DNA from: a virus
Reading direction: 5' to 3' (one strand)
IMG/VR virus record: IMGVR_UViG_3300009537_000076
Coordinates: 1-36,758 of that record
Length of the DNA stretch: 36,758 nt
Below the pieces are notes generated by a model. The model did no database searches and was not told the DNA's origin. It saw nothing but the letters and a program-made list of their open reading frames with translations. Below, one piece after another: positions 1 to 7,616 of this stretch (position 1 is its first letter; every line of letters starts with the position of its first letter). The position numbers and the translations under genes are program-made.

Positions 1-1
1 G

Positions 2-193
2 CTTTTAGATTGTCACCGTATAGTAGAGGGAAAAGATGGTGGAACTTATCATCCGCGAAATACATTGACTGTTTGTTGCAAATGTCATAGAAAAATTCAC
101 ACAGGGATAATTAAAATTCATGGCAGGTATTTTACAAGCAAAGGTAAATGGGTAGTTCATTATACTGAGAATGGGGAAGAGGGGTGGAGGTAA
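2..193 (+). CDS. HNH endonuclease, C-terminal part (cut by window edge)
   Basis: An open frame runs in from the left edge and stops with TAA at 191-193. It encodes the end of an HNH nuclease: DCHRIVEGKDGGTYHPRN, then LTVCCKCHRKIH with the second CxxC zinc pair and the terminal His of the beta-beta-alpha-metal fold. The usual N-terminal CxxC half lies outside the window. HNH proteins of this size in phages are mostly free-standing homing endonucleases, and a second HNH gene lies 1 kb away on the other strand. The start is not visible. The HNH family call is firm; the homing role is inference. Confidence 0.75.
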   Translation, partial: LLDCHRIVEGKDGGTYHPRNTLTVCCKCHRKIHTGIIKIHGRYFTSKGKWVVHYTENGEEGWR

Positions 194-199
194 CCATTA

Positions 200-532
200 T
201 CATACCTCTTCATTAATTGGCTTGCCGCAATGAGTAGGAATTTGTTCACCACCTATAATCCACAATTTACCATCGTTATTTAAGAAAATTTTCTCTGCTT
301 GACATGAAGCCCATTGATAATCGGGCACATATTCATTTCCACCTTGAACACAGATGTTCAAAATTCCAGTTTTAGCCAACATAGAAATTAATGGGGCAAA
401 TTCCTGCACTAAGTCAGATTGTAGAGATTGATATTCTTCTGGAAGTTCTGTATTATCGCTATCCAAAAATCGAACATTGATTAGAGTGGCACGATCAATT
501 TTTTCTTGTGTTTGTCTGTCAATTTGTATCAT
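200..532 (-). CDS. Hypothetical protein, 110 aa
   Basis: I do not recognise this protein. It is acidic in its N-terminal half, has no obvious membrane segment or signal peptide, and ends in a segment with WIIGGEQIPTHCGKP. The ATG at 532 is preceded by an AAAGGA ribosome binding site about 9 bases upstream, which supports the start. It converges on the HNH gene to its left with a 6-base gap. The neighbour upstream (635-1216) is on the same strand about 100 bases away. Confidence 0.55.
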   Translation of the reverse strand: MIQIDRQTQEKIDRATLINVRFLDSDNTELPEEYQSLQSDLVQEFAPLISMLAKTGILNICVQGGNEYVPDYQWASCQAEKIFLNNDGKLWIIGGEQIPTHCGKPINEEV

Positions 533-561
533 CGCTAGGATTCCTTTAAGTTAAGTAAAAG

Positions 562-573
562 TTATACGTATAA
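562..573. promoter_or_regulatory. Perfect 12-base palindrome TTATACGTATAA
   Basis: TTATACGTATAA is a perfect inverted repeat about 30 bases upstream of the minus-strand gene starting at 532. It could be an operator or a promoter -10 region. The only support is symmetry and position. Confidence 0.25.
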
Positions 574-634
574 TAACATCTGCATAAAGTTGATGCAATA
601 GGAAAGAGAAGATGGGCGAGAACCTCTATTTGTT

Positions 635-1216
635 CTACTTCAATCTTTCTACAGTAAATCGACCATATTTAGGACGCCAATCAAAAGCACCGCATTGTTC
701 TCCGCAAGCCTTTAGCCACTGGAAAATCTGTTCTGAATTGCACATTTCTACATTATAACAAAGTTCAATATCCACACTCCATTCTGGAAAATATGGACGG
801 GTTCTCATTATACGAGATTTTTGTACTTTAACACCAGTTGTTATTCTGAAGTTATCATCCTTCCACAAGCTATCTGCTTCTTGAGGCCCTTTGTATTTCA
901 ACAAAGATGCTTTAGGACAATAAACAGATGCCTTGGCTATTTGTCCTTCTTTGCTTTTTTTAGCTCCTGCAACAATCATTGCTTCGATACCAGAAGCAGG
1001 CATTATAGGTCTTTTCTCTTCATCTACATAAAGACCACCTTTATATTCTAACTCTGCCATTCTCTCAAAATCGGCATCAGTTTTATTTCGTTTTCCAGAT
1101 ATTTTTTTAAGTTCTTTAGCGAACCAATTTAAAGGATCACTGAGTTGTCCGTTGTGGAAAATTATCCCGCACGTCCCTGTAAGGCGGAATTTCAATGTTT
1201 GCCATACACTGTCCAT
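635..1216 (-). CDS. Conserved phage hypothetical protein, 193 aa
   Basis: The protein has the layout of a conserved phage/prophage family of unknown function that I know by pattern: a beta-rich start (LKFRLTGTCGIIFHNGQLSDP), a central ISGKRNKTDADFE stretch, IMPASGIEAMIVAGAKKS, and the C-terminal FDWRPKYGRFTVERLK. Length (193 aa) is normal for that family and it looks intact. The ATG at 1216 has AAAGGT about 9 bases upstream. The first 80 bases overlap the 3' end of the HNH gene that precedes it on the same strand. No function should be assigned. Confidence 0.7.
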   Translation of the reverse strand: MDSVWQTLKFRLTGTCGIIFHNGQLSDPLNWFAKELKKISGKRNKTDADFERMAELEYKGGLYVDEEKRPIMPASGIEAMIVAGAKKSKEGQIAKASVYCPKASLLKYKGPQEADSLWKDDNFRITTGVKVQKSRIMRTRPYFPEWSVDIELCYNVEMCNSEQIFQWLKACGEQCGAFDWRPKYGRFTVERLK

Positions 1217-1505
1217 TGTTGTTTACCTTTCTTATGTCATCTTTAAAAGTTTCTAAAATAATAGGCTGTTTGCTGTACCGTAATTCACGTATACGATTGG
1301 TAATAAGTTCATGACACTCAACACAAAGAGTAGTCAAATCATCTTCTACAGATTCATTTGGAATTTTGGAGTAACTATCTGGTTTATGATGGACTTCTAG
1401 ACAATTCTTGGTACCACAAAGTCTGCATTCAAATTTATCAATTTCTAATCGTTTTAATCTTTTGTTAAACCAAAGATTGCTTTCCATATATTCTTTATAA
1501 AGCAT
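1137..1505 (-). CDS. HNH endonuclease, 122 aa
   Basis: This is a small HNH nuclease of the McrA type. It has a first CxxC pair in CRLCGTKN, the HH of LEVHHK near residue 40, and the second zinc pair and last His in LTTLCVECHELI near residues 57-68. The nuclease fold is complete by about residue 75; the remaining 45 residues run over the start of the next gene (80-base overlap). A purine-rich tract, TGGACTGGACTGGAAAGG, ends just upstream of the ATG at 1505 and may act as its ribosome binding region. It is probably a free-standing homing endonuclease; the strange repeat array upstream may belong to the same insertion. Confidence 0.75.
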   Translation of the reverse strand: MLYKEYMESNLWFNKRLKRLEIDKFECRLCGTKNCLEVHHKPDSYSKIPNESVEDDLTTLCVECHELITNRIRELRYSKQPIILETFKDDIRKVNNNGQCMANIEIPPYRDVRDNFPQRTTQ

Positions 1506-1600
1506 TAAAAGCCTTTCCAGTCCAGTCCATTCCGCTCCATCCCTCTCCTTTCCCCTCCGCTAAAAGTAAAATATAAAAATAGGCAATTTAATGCAATAGT

Positions 1601-1637
1601 AAAAAATAAAAACCCCAGATTTTTACATCTGGGGTTT
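1601..1637 (-). terminator. Hairpin terminator, copy 2
   Basis: AAACCCCAGAT (1610-1620) pairs perfectly with ATCTGGGGTTT (1627-1637) around a 6-base loop. Read on the minus strand the stem is followed by a run rich in T (1601-1609), as in a Rho-independent terminator. It lies between the gp13-like gene and the HNH gene. Confidence 0.7.
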
Positions 1638-1720
1638 GTCCTTTCCACTCCAATCCACTCCGGTCCTGTCCCATCCCGTACCATCCGGACCATTAAATTC
1701 AAATATACTAAAACCACGTA

Positions 1721-1757
1721 AAATAAAAAACCCCAGATTTTAAAAATCTGGGGTTTT
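1721..1757 (-). terminator. Hairpin terminator, copy 1
   Basis: AAAACCCCAGATTT (1727-1740) pairs perfectly with AAATCTGGGGTTTT (1744-1757) over a 3-base loop. The minus strand continues into TTTTTTATTT. It is the first terminator downstream of the gp13-like gene and a near copy of the hairpin 117 bases further on. Confidence 0.75.
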
Positions 1758-1839
1758 GCCGATCCATTCCCATCCCGTACCATACGTTAAAGGCATGATA
1801 AAATAATTCTAATTTATTTACAATATTGTTATTGCAAAA

Positions 1840-2742
1840 TTAATCCATCGTCACGGCAGGTAAATCACCAAATCTATAAACTAAATCTTCTTTCCATTTT
1901 TGCAATTCTTCTTTACCTTCTTGTAAAAGCTGTTGACCATCAAGTTGTAAACCACCTTGCGGACCTGGAATATTTGTCCATTTTCCCCTAATCCTTCCCA
2001 GTATTAATTTTGCGTGAGCCAAAGCCCCAACTTGCATCGCTTCAACAACTTGTTTAAAATCAGGCTTTTTTTGCAAATAATGAACAATAACCTTTGAACA
2101 CCTGCAAGGAATTGGATATAATTTAATAGTACAGTATCCATCAATCCATTCCCAGCCACCTAAATTACTAGCTAGACGATTGTACATCTGCTCATACTGT
2201 TTATATAACACCCATTCTCCAGCACGTCCGTAAATCGGTGTATTAGGATCAAGCAGCCCGCCCTGAATACTAGCATAACTTCCACCTGGGTAGTAATATT
2301 CTACGGGCAGAGCCCCTCCTAAATCAGCGGCATTAAAGAACAGGCCTGGTTGTTCTTTATAGAAAACATTTCTTACAAAGCCAACATCAGCAGGTAATTC
2401 ATATACACTTTTACCAGGAACTGTATTAAAGACAAAGTATGTAAAGTATTCTCGCGGGGCGTACTCTTCAAATATTTGCAGTGCAAAGTCAACAGCACCG
2501 TCTAATTGTTGATCATCCATTTCAATTCTGATGACAGGTGCTCCAAGCATAAGAAGAACATAATCTTTAATTTGTTCTTTTACTTTATCTCTAAAAGGTC
2601 GTTTACCTATTTTGCCGCAACCAACAGGATCAGTAAGACTTAGAGGACATTTAGTTGGACAGCAGGCGTCTGCATCCTGCCTATTAGGTCGTCTTATAAA
2701 AAGAGTTCTAGTATCGCAATTTCCACCACCACAATTATCCAT
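1840..2742 (-). CDS. Neck protein, T4 gp13-like (head completion)
   Basis: The 300-aa protein resembles the gp13 neck family of T4-like phages, which closes the filled head and prepares it for tail joining. Signs are the helical start around residues 50-95 (VKEQIKDYVLLMLGAP, then IRIEMDDQQLDGAVDFALQI), the alternating strands around YFTYFVFNTVPGKSVYELP, and a beta-rich middle ending in CTIKLYPIP. The Cys-rich first 40 residues (several CxxC-like pairs) are an extra N-terminal part. The start at 2742 is the first ATG in frame and lies 22 bases from the divergent start at 2765. The gp14-like and gp15-like genes nearby support the call; similarity is recognised by pattern only. Confidence 0.55.
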   Translation of the reverse strand: MDNCGGGNCDTRTLFIRRPNRQDADACCPTKCPLSLTDPVGCGKIGKRPFRDKVKEQIKDYVLLMLGAPVIRIEMDDQQLDGAVDFALQIFEEYAPREYFTYFVFNTVPGKSVYELPADVGFVRNVFYKEQPGLFFNAADLGGALPVEYYYPGGSYASIQGGLLDPNTPIYGRAGEWVLYKQYEQMYNRLASNLGGWEWIDGYCTIKLYPIPCRCSKVIVHYLQKKPDFKQVVEAMQVGALAHAKLILGRIRGKWTNIPGPQGGLQLDGQQLLQEGKEELQKWKEDLVYRFGDLPAVTMD

Positions 2743-2764
2743 AGTAGCTTATATATATTTAGTA
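2743..2764. promoter_or_regulatory. Divergent 22-base promoter region with TATA elements
   Basis: Only 22 bases separate two divergent ATGs. They hold TATATATA, with CTAAATA on the minus strand. No Shine-Dalgarno site is visible on either side. TATATATT on the plus strand ends 5 bases before the ATG at 2765 and matches TATAAATA at 6 of 8 positions, so it may be a late promoter giving a leaderless or near-leaderless mRNA. Confidence 0.45.
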
Positions 2765-5700
2765 ATGACAGAATTGCCTATTAAAGATTTTGAGTTTGCT
2801 AATTTTTTTGAAAGAGATTGGTTCAATTGGAGATTGGACCATCTAGAAACTCTTATTATTGAAGGTAAAGAAAAAGGAACCGGAGAGGCCCCAAATCTTC
2901 CAATTATATTTAAAGGTGCTGACGCTCATTTTAATGCTCCTGAAGGAAAAGAGCATGAAACTCACAGTGATTGGAGATTTCTTTCACAATTCCATCCTGA
3001 GCATTGGAAGTTCGCACTGCATTGGAGATATAATGAAGGGTTAAAACAAGCCCATAAATTAAGAAGAGAGCATCCAGAAAAAAGGTTAACAGATTTTGAT
3101 TATGTAGATAAGTTTGTCTTCAATGTTCCTTCAGGTAAAGGAGTAGCTAAAGACCCAATTGTACAAGTAGAATATCTTCCTACCACAAAACATCCTATAA
3201 CGGGTAAACCAGCCTTTTATGTAGGTTTAGAAAGTTTAATAAAAAGACTCGAACATCCACCTTTTGTTAGACAAGATCATAAAGAACAACTTGTAGATCG
3301 CCACGGAGAGGATTATGAATTTGGTGATAAATCATTGTCTGAAATTGATCCAAACCAACATGATCCTAACCATCCTGAATGGCATGGACACTACAAAGGT
3401 GGTCTTTATGGTTTTGATATTAGCAATCTAAGTCAGCTGACACCAGAAGCTATCGATGCAATACCACCCGAGGAACTTGATCTGCCTAAAGAACTTGAAG
3501 ATTTAGACGAAGACCATCCAAAAAAGCAAGAAGCAATTAGAAAAAAGAAAGCTTATTTAAAGAAAAATCTTGAGACTTATTTTGGCGGTTTTTCAGCATT
3601 AAAAACTCCTGAAGCAAAAAGCTCGCTTCAAAATTGGATGAAAGCCGTAGGTTTAGGCATCATTAGACCAGATGAGCTTCCAAAGAATATAGTAGACCCT
3701 AATACCAAGTCGCAACATGATATCGAATATCTTACTGGAAAAGAGATTCACGACAAAATGCAAACCAAAGATTTTCATCATGATGTGGGACATGGAACTG
3801 GCAGATGGCGACTCACTAGAGAAGAAGCCAGGACTAAAAGAGAAGAGGACCTTAAAAGAAAGGCTCAAGAACGCTTGGAGAAAAAAGAAGAGGAAATAAG
3901 AAAGCGACAAGAGAAAGAGCGGGAAGAAGCAAGAGCAAGAGCAGAATTATTGGGAGGGCCTGTAGAAGAATGGCTTATATTTATTGAGAATGAAGAAGAG
4001 CCTGCTAGTTACAAAATCAAAAATTTAGATGGAAGTGAACAAGAAGTAAAAGGCAGAAATATTCCACTAACAGTACCTGCTATTAGGAAGAAGTTCAGAT
4101 TCTATAATATTCGTAAATCAGGAGCAAGGGAATATCAGGAAGTTGATGCTTACGTTCCTGTTCTTACGGATGGAAAATTGACTCCTACGATGGGCGGACA
4201 AAAAGCAATGTCCCCTGAACAATTGGCAGCTATTGGAACGAGAAAAAAAGGTGAAGAAAAGATGGTGCGTGTAGAAGATGTGCTTGACCATCTTGATCTT
4301 CTCACTCCAGATCAGTTAAACAGAATAATGGATAAATCACGACATAAGAGTGAAATTCATCGTCTCGTCCATCAGTACAATAGAATGGGAGAACGATTAG
4401 CGGGGGGAGCACAATATGAATTTCTAACTATGGGCGGTTTCTGGCCTACTAGAGGTTCATTATCTGTAGCATCGCCTTTACCACCAAAATATCGAGATGC
4501 AATTATAGAAAAATATCGTCCATTGATAAACCAAGAAGTGGCAATAAATATTGGTAAATGGATTGAATCACAAGAGAAGAAAATAGCAAGGAATGATCCA
4601 GCAGACCCAGCCACTGTAGATAGAAATGGACTTAACACACTTCGGGAAAAAGAGGATCAACTAAGAGAAGAAATAACTGATATTATCATGGAGCGATTAA
4701 ATCATCCGACACATGGCATTAGAGATGAAAAACTCGGATTAAATATGGCACCTGGAGGTGAAGAAGCTGAAAAAATGACCAAGCAATTTAGAAGAACAGA
4801 AACCATTTACCTGCTAAGGGATGCAGCAAAATCTCTAGGTATTCCAATACAAGGTCGAATGCAAGCATTAGATGCTCCTGTGGGTAAAGGTGAAGAAGGA
4901 GAGCCTACAACTAGGGGTGCTTTCCTTGATACTGGTGCAGGTGCAACAAGGGTTGGCCATCGGACTGAAAGACCACATAAAGAAGGTGAACCTATATTAG
5001 GAAAGCAAAAGGCTCGCAAAGAGAGAATTCAAGATTTAACAACGGATACAGAAGAAAGACTGTTCGATAGAGCAGTTGATTTCATCAATGCTCAAGGTGA
5101 TAAGCTTGGCACATTGTACACAATGCATAGCCAAAGACTCCAAGCCCAAGGAATGACTGACAAACAAAAAATAGACAGTCAGGCAAAAGAAGCTGCTATG
5201 CAAGCAATAAAGCAAGAGATGATAAAGAGAATTCCTGCTATAGCTAATCTTGGAGAGAGATTACAAGAATTAAGACCAGATTGGGAAGGAATACTTGGAA
5301 GGAAAGAAAAAATGGCAACCTTGGCAAGTGGACTTAGACGAGGACCAGCAGCGTTACATGATGAGGCAATGGAGGAGTTTATTGACAACCTGTGGGAGAA
5401 GGGGGAAGGATTACTCCCAACATATAGTAGTGAAGCGGGAGAGTACATTGGAACCAAAAAGATTGTCTTGAAAGACTTGTATCCAATTCCAGCAGGGAAT
5501 AAAGAAGAAATCGGTGTGCAAATGGCTAGAAAAGCCATTGAATTTATTGAAACCTTATGGGGCAAAGGAGCTATAGAAAAAGATTGGGGAGATTTGCTCT
5601 TGCAAGCTATCTATAAAGTTCATGGTCGTGATCTAGGTGAGGATAAAGCTGAACGTTATATTCAAATGGCAAAGGGACAAATTGCACCAACTACTACTCC

Positions 5701-5941
5701 AACTCCTCGCCCTGTTGCTGCTCCTGCACCGTCAACCAAAGCGGCAAGACCACTTTATGATTTATTCCAGAATATACCTGCTAACATGGAAGAATTAATA
5801 ACTAGAAAAGAGGAAATCAAAAGAGACCCAAAGGCTTTAGCTGAAGTTGAAAAACAATTCGCTATCAGTCAATTTAGAGGAGATGAAGAAACTGAAGCAG
5901 AAATAGAACAATTATTGAGGGCGATAGGTGTTACTATTTAA
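2765..5941 (+). CDS. Large unknown phage protein, 1058 aa, probably virion-associated
   Basis: I do not recognise a family. The protein is hydrophilic and highly charged. Residues roughly 345-395 form a long Lys/Glu/Arg-rich coiled coil (EEARTKREEDLKRKAQERLE and on). A Pro/Thr/Ala-rich linker (TTTPTPRPVAAPAPSTKAA) lies near residues 980-1000, and the C-terminal 60 residues are acidic and helical. No signal peptide or membrane segment is seen. The frame is open further upstream, but those codons lie inside the divergent gp13-like gene; the ATG at 2765 is preferred. It sits between neck genes and overlaps a small capsid-targeted gene at its 3' end, so a structural or internal-head role is likely, by inference. 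Confidence 0.75.
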   Translation: MTELPIKDFEFANFFERDWFNWRLDHLETLIIEGKEKGTGEAPNLPIIFKGADAHFNAPEGKEHETHSDWRFLSQFHPEHWKFALHWRYNEGLKQAHKLRREHPEKRLTDFDYVDKFVFNVPSGKGVAKDPIVQVEYLPTTKHPITGKPAFYVGLESLIKRLEHPPFVRQDHKEQLVDRHGEDYEFGDKSLSEIDPNQHDPNHPEWHGHYKGGLYGFDISNLSQLTPEAIDAIPPEELDLPKELEDLDEDHPKKQEAIRKKKAYLKKNLETYFGGFSALKTPEAKSSLQNWMKAVGLGIIRPDELPKNIVDPNTKSQHDIEYLTGKEIHDKMQTKDFHHDVGHGTGRWRLTREEARTKREEDLKRKAQERLEKKEEEIRKRQEKEREEARARAELLGGPVEEWLIFIENEEEPASYKIKNLDGSEQEVKGRNIPLTVPAIRKKFRFYNIRKSGAREYQEVDAYVPVLTDGKLTPTMGGQKAMSPEQLAAIGTRKKGEEKMVRVEDVLDHLDLLTPDQLNRIMDKSRHKSEIHRLVHQYNRMGERLAGGAQYEFLTMGGFWPTRGSLSVASPLPPKYRDAIIEKYRPLINQEVAINIGKWIESQEKKIARNDPADPATVDRNGLNTLREKEDQLREEITDIIMERLNHPTHGIRDEKLGLNMAPGGEEAEKMTKQFRRTETIYLLRDAAKSLGIPIQGRMQALDAPVGKGEEGEPTTRGAFLDTGAGATRVGHRTERPHKEGEPILGKQKARKERIQDLTTDTEERLFDRAVDFINAQGDKLGTLYTMHSQRLQAQGMTDKQKIDSQAKEAAMQAIKQEMIKRIPAIANLGERLQELRPDWEGILGRKEKMATLASGLRRGPAALHDEAMEEFIDNLWEKGEGLLPTYSSEAGEYIGTKKIVLKDLYPIPAGNKEEIGVQMARKAIEFIETLWGKGAIEKDWGDLLLQAIYKVHGRDLGEDKAERYIQMAKGQIAPTTTPTPRPVAAPAPSTKAARPLYDLFQNIPANMEELITRKEEIKRDPKALAEVEKQFAISQFRGDEETEAEIEQLLRAIGVTI

Positions 5942-6077
5942 AGATTGGTTGAAAATAAATGAGTTAGTGGGTACTGGTGCCATAGTTGGTAGTTGTAAAC
6001 CAGGCAAGTCTTATAATGTCTGGGGTGCTTGCAGTGACTTAAAGCCTAGAAAAAAGAAACCAAAAAAGAAAAAATGA
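5928..6077 (+). CDS. Small basic protein with capsid-targeting-like N-terminus, 49 aa
   Basis: This short gene begins at GTG 5928, overlaps the end of the 1058-aa gene by 14 bases, and its TGA overlaps the next ATG as ATGA; such double coupling is good evidence for a real gene. The product starts LLFKDWLKINE, close to the T4 capsid-targeting sequence MKTYQEFIAEA, with a possible prohead-protease site after INE. It then reads LVGTGAIVGSCKPGKSYN and ends in the lysine tail RKKKPKKKK. After cleavage it would be a small basic peptide suited to lying against packaged DNA. The targeting and cleavage are inference. Confidence 0.65.
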   Translation: MLLFKDWLKINELVGTGAIVGSCKPGKSYNVWGACSDLKPRKKKPKKKK

Positions 6078-6367
6078 GAAAAGACGATCAATTATTTGAA
6101 TACTTACAAAACCCTAAAGCTATGATTTTGAAGAAATTCATGGCTGAATTTCTTTACACAAAATACTACGAATATGAAGATTTACTAAGCAGACTTGGAA
6201 CGCAACTTATAACAGAAAGTGACATAAATCGCTTTGGAAGCATGATAAATGAAATTTATCAATTAGGTTATGCCAAAGCTGTAGATGATTACAAAAGTGA
6301 GTTAGCCAAGATGGGTATTCAAGTTAATGTGAAGACTACTGAGAAAAACTTGGATGAAAATCGCTAA
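6074..6367 (+). CDS. Hypothetical protein, 97 aa
   Basis: A helical, charged protein with no recognised family. Its middle (LSRLGTQLITESDINRFGSM, then INEIYQLGYAKAVDDYKSEL) looks like paired helices. The ATG overlaps the stop of the 49-aa gene (ATGA), so it is the third gene of a coupled plus-strand set starting at 2765. Its last 32 bases overlap the 3' end of the convergent gene at 6336-6866. Confidence 0.65.
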   Translation: MRKDDQLFEYLQNPKAMILKKFMAEFLYTKYYEYEDLLSRLGTQLITESDINRFGSMINEIYQLGYAKAVDDYKSELAKMGIQVNVKTTEKNLDENR

Positions 6368-6866
6368 TAGTACCTTTTAATCTGTATATTCCATCCTCAG
6401 AAGAAACAGAATAAATCCTCCACCACCTCTTATCTTCGTTTCGTGGAAATATAACAGACCCTTCGGTCACTAAGGTATCACTCCAAAGAACTATATAGAA
6501 ATCGGCTTCATCTTCAACTATCGCATTAAAAATAAATTTATTTCCATATTTAACCTTGGTATATTTTTCCTCATACAGTGGGTCAACTGTTTCTTCAACC
6601 TTTGCTGGCAAGCACCAAACTTGAATAGCATTTTCCAAAATAGGTTTAGGCTCCTCTCTAGGCTCTTCTGGTTTTTCTTCTACGACTCTTGGCTCAGGCT
6701 GGTGAATTACAGGCTCTTCTTCTGTATCAAATGACCAAGAAGTAACATATCCAAAACTATTGTGGATAGTATACTTTTCTTTTTTTGTCCACAAAGTTTG
6801 ATCGAACATTAAATGATTAGGTCTTCTAAGGCGATAAAGAGAACCATCTTTTCTTTTGAGTGTCAT
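6336..6866 (-). CDS. Hypothetical protein with Pro/Glu-rich linker, 176 aa
   Basis: No family is recognised. The first 45 residues are beta-rich with many aromatic residues (LYRLRRPNHLMFDQTLWTKK). A linker rich in Pro and Glu (EEKPEEPREEPKP) follows at about residues 60-75. A beta-rich C-terminal domain contains ADFYIVLWSDTLVTEGSVIF. This two-domain layout with a flexible linker is common in virion decoration or connector proteins, and the gene lies among neck genes, but the role is a guess. The 15-base gap to the divergent gp14-like gene leaves no room for an ordinary leader. Confidence 0.6.
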   Translation of the reverse strand: MTLKRKDGSLYRLRRPNHLMFDQTLWTKKEKYTIHNSFGYVTSWSFDTEEEPVIHQPEPRVVEEKPEEPREEPKPILENAIQVWCLPAKVEETVDPLYEEKYTKVKYGNKFIFNAIVEDEADFYIVLWSDTLVTEGSVIFPRNEDKRWWRIYSVSSEDGIYRLKGTISDFHPSFSQ

Positions 6867-6881
6867 TTATCTATATAATAC
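6867..6881. promoter_or_regulatory. Divergent 15-base AT-rich start region
   Basis: Two divergent ATGs are only 15 bases apart, and the gap is ttatctatataatac. It has TATATAAT on the plus strand and no Shine-Dalgarno site for either gene. It may be a bidirectional late promoter, or the promoters may lie inside the neighbouring genes. Confidence 0.3.
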
Positions 6882-7490
6882 ATGTCGATTAAAAATTGTG
6901 ATGGTACGCCATTTCAACCCTCTGGTACATTAAATCAGTTTGATCCTGATAATCCAGACCTTAATCTGATTAATTCATTTGATGCAGAGATAATTGAAAT
7001 ATCGGGCACACCGATTTTTTACTTTGAAATTTTTATACAACTTAACAACACAATTGATCAGTTATACCGAGAAGACAGGGGTAAGATTTGGTCTAACAAT
7101 CCAATTGAACTTAGAGGATTTTACGAACCAATTCCATCACAAAATTATCTCAATATGTGGGGCATTGACGCTCCTGATGAGATTAAATTCCAATTCAACT
7201 ACAGGGAAGTATTACAAGTATTGGGTCGTCCACCCAAAATTGGTGCAAGACTTTTCACGCCTCATAAACGAGAACACTGGGTTGTGATACAGCGTAATGT
7301 CGGTGATTTCTTCCTATGGGGTGAATTAAGACTAACAGTCATAGCACAACGATTTCAGGAATCTCTTACTACTGGTGAAGGTAGAGTTAGTCAGGGTGGT
7401 GTAACTGCTGGAGGTGTTAACAATGAAAGCCAGTTGTTCAGCGAAGGAGGTCTTAGTCCTCGTAACATAAATACAGGCACCTGCAAGTAA
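6882..7490 (+). CDS. Neck protein, T4 gp14-like
   Basis: The 202-aa product fits the gp14 neck family, which joins the completed head to the tail. It shows the family pattern of a charged segment predicting an unusual structural loop (YREDRGKIWSNNPIELRGFY), a central IDAPDEIKFQFNYREV, a strand pair in IGARLFTPHKREHWVVIQR, and the closing FFLWGELRLTVIAQRFQES. The last 30 residues are Gly/Asn-rich and probably disordered. A gp13-like gene and a gp15-like gene flank it within 5 kb. The start is the first ATG; no ribosome binding site is visible. Assigned by family pattern only. Confidence 0.6.
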   Translation: MSIKNCDGTPFQPSGTLNQFDPDNPDLNLINSFDAEIIEISGTPIFYFEIFIQLNNTIDQLYREDRGKIWSNNPIELRGFYEPIPSQNYLNMWGIDAPDEIKFQFNYREVLQVLGRPPKIGARLFTPHKREHWVVIQRNVGDFFLWGELRLTVIAQRFQESLTTGEGRVSQGGVTAGGVNNESQLFSEGGLSPRNINTGTCK

Positions 7491-7556
7491 CTTTTGCCCA
7501 ATGAATATTCTTAAAAAATCTGAGAGGTATCTTTACCTTCGGCAACCCTTGGCTTA

Positions 7557-7583
7557 TTTCTGTAAAGAAAACAGACTTTTTTT
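7557..7583 (+). terminator. Weak hairpin with T-run after gp14-like gene
   Basis: TCTGT (7559-7563) pairs with ACAGA (7571-7575) over the loop AAAGAAA, followed by c and seven T. The 5-bp stem is short. It lies 67 bases after the gp14-like stop, in the convergent gap. Confidence 0.35.
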
Positions 7584-7616
7584 GGGTATTCTTCTTTAGT
7601 TTTATTTTATAGTGTT

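Larger units (their letters stand above)
1506..1783 (-). repeat. Array of GGA-rich tracts and matching hairpins
   Basis: On the minus strand three purine-rich GGN tracts alternate with two nearly identical hairpins and AT-rich spacers. TCCCATCCCGTACCAT (plus strand) is repeated exactly at 1669-1684 and 1768-1783. CCTTTCCACTCCAATCCA at 1640-1657 matches CCTTTCCAGTCCAGTCCA at 1512-1529 at 16 of 18 positions. The hairpin units lie 117-120 bases apart. A 92-codon open frame crosses the array, but its repeated MVRDG peptide only mirrors the DNA repeat, so I do not call it a gene. The array fills the gap between the gp13-like gene and the HNH gene. Confidence 0.7.

Noticed and set aside
1505-1783. 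A 92-codon minus-strand frame across the repeat array
   Set aside because: Its repeated MVRDG and LGFLFF peptides follow the DNA repeat and the terminator hairpins; no family pattern and no separate ribosome binding site.
2612-2764. Longer start for the 1058-aa gene
   Set aside because: The extra 51 codons lie almost wholly inside the divergent gp13-like gene and show no structure; ATG 2765 fits the gap.
5179-5565. 128-codon minus-strand frame inside the 1058-aa gene
   Set aside because: Composition and position mark it as the antisense of an uninterrupted coding frame.
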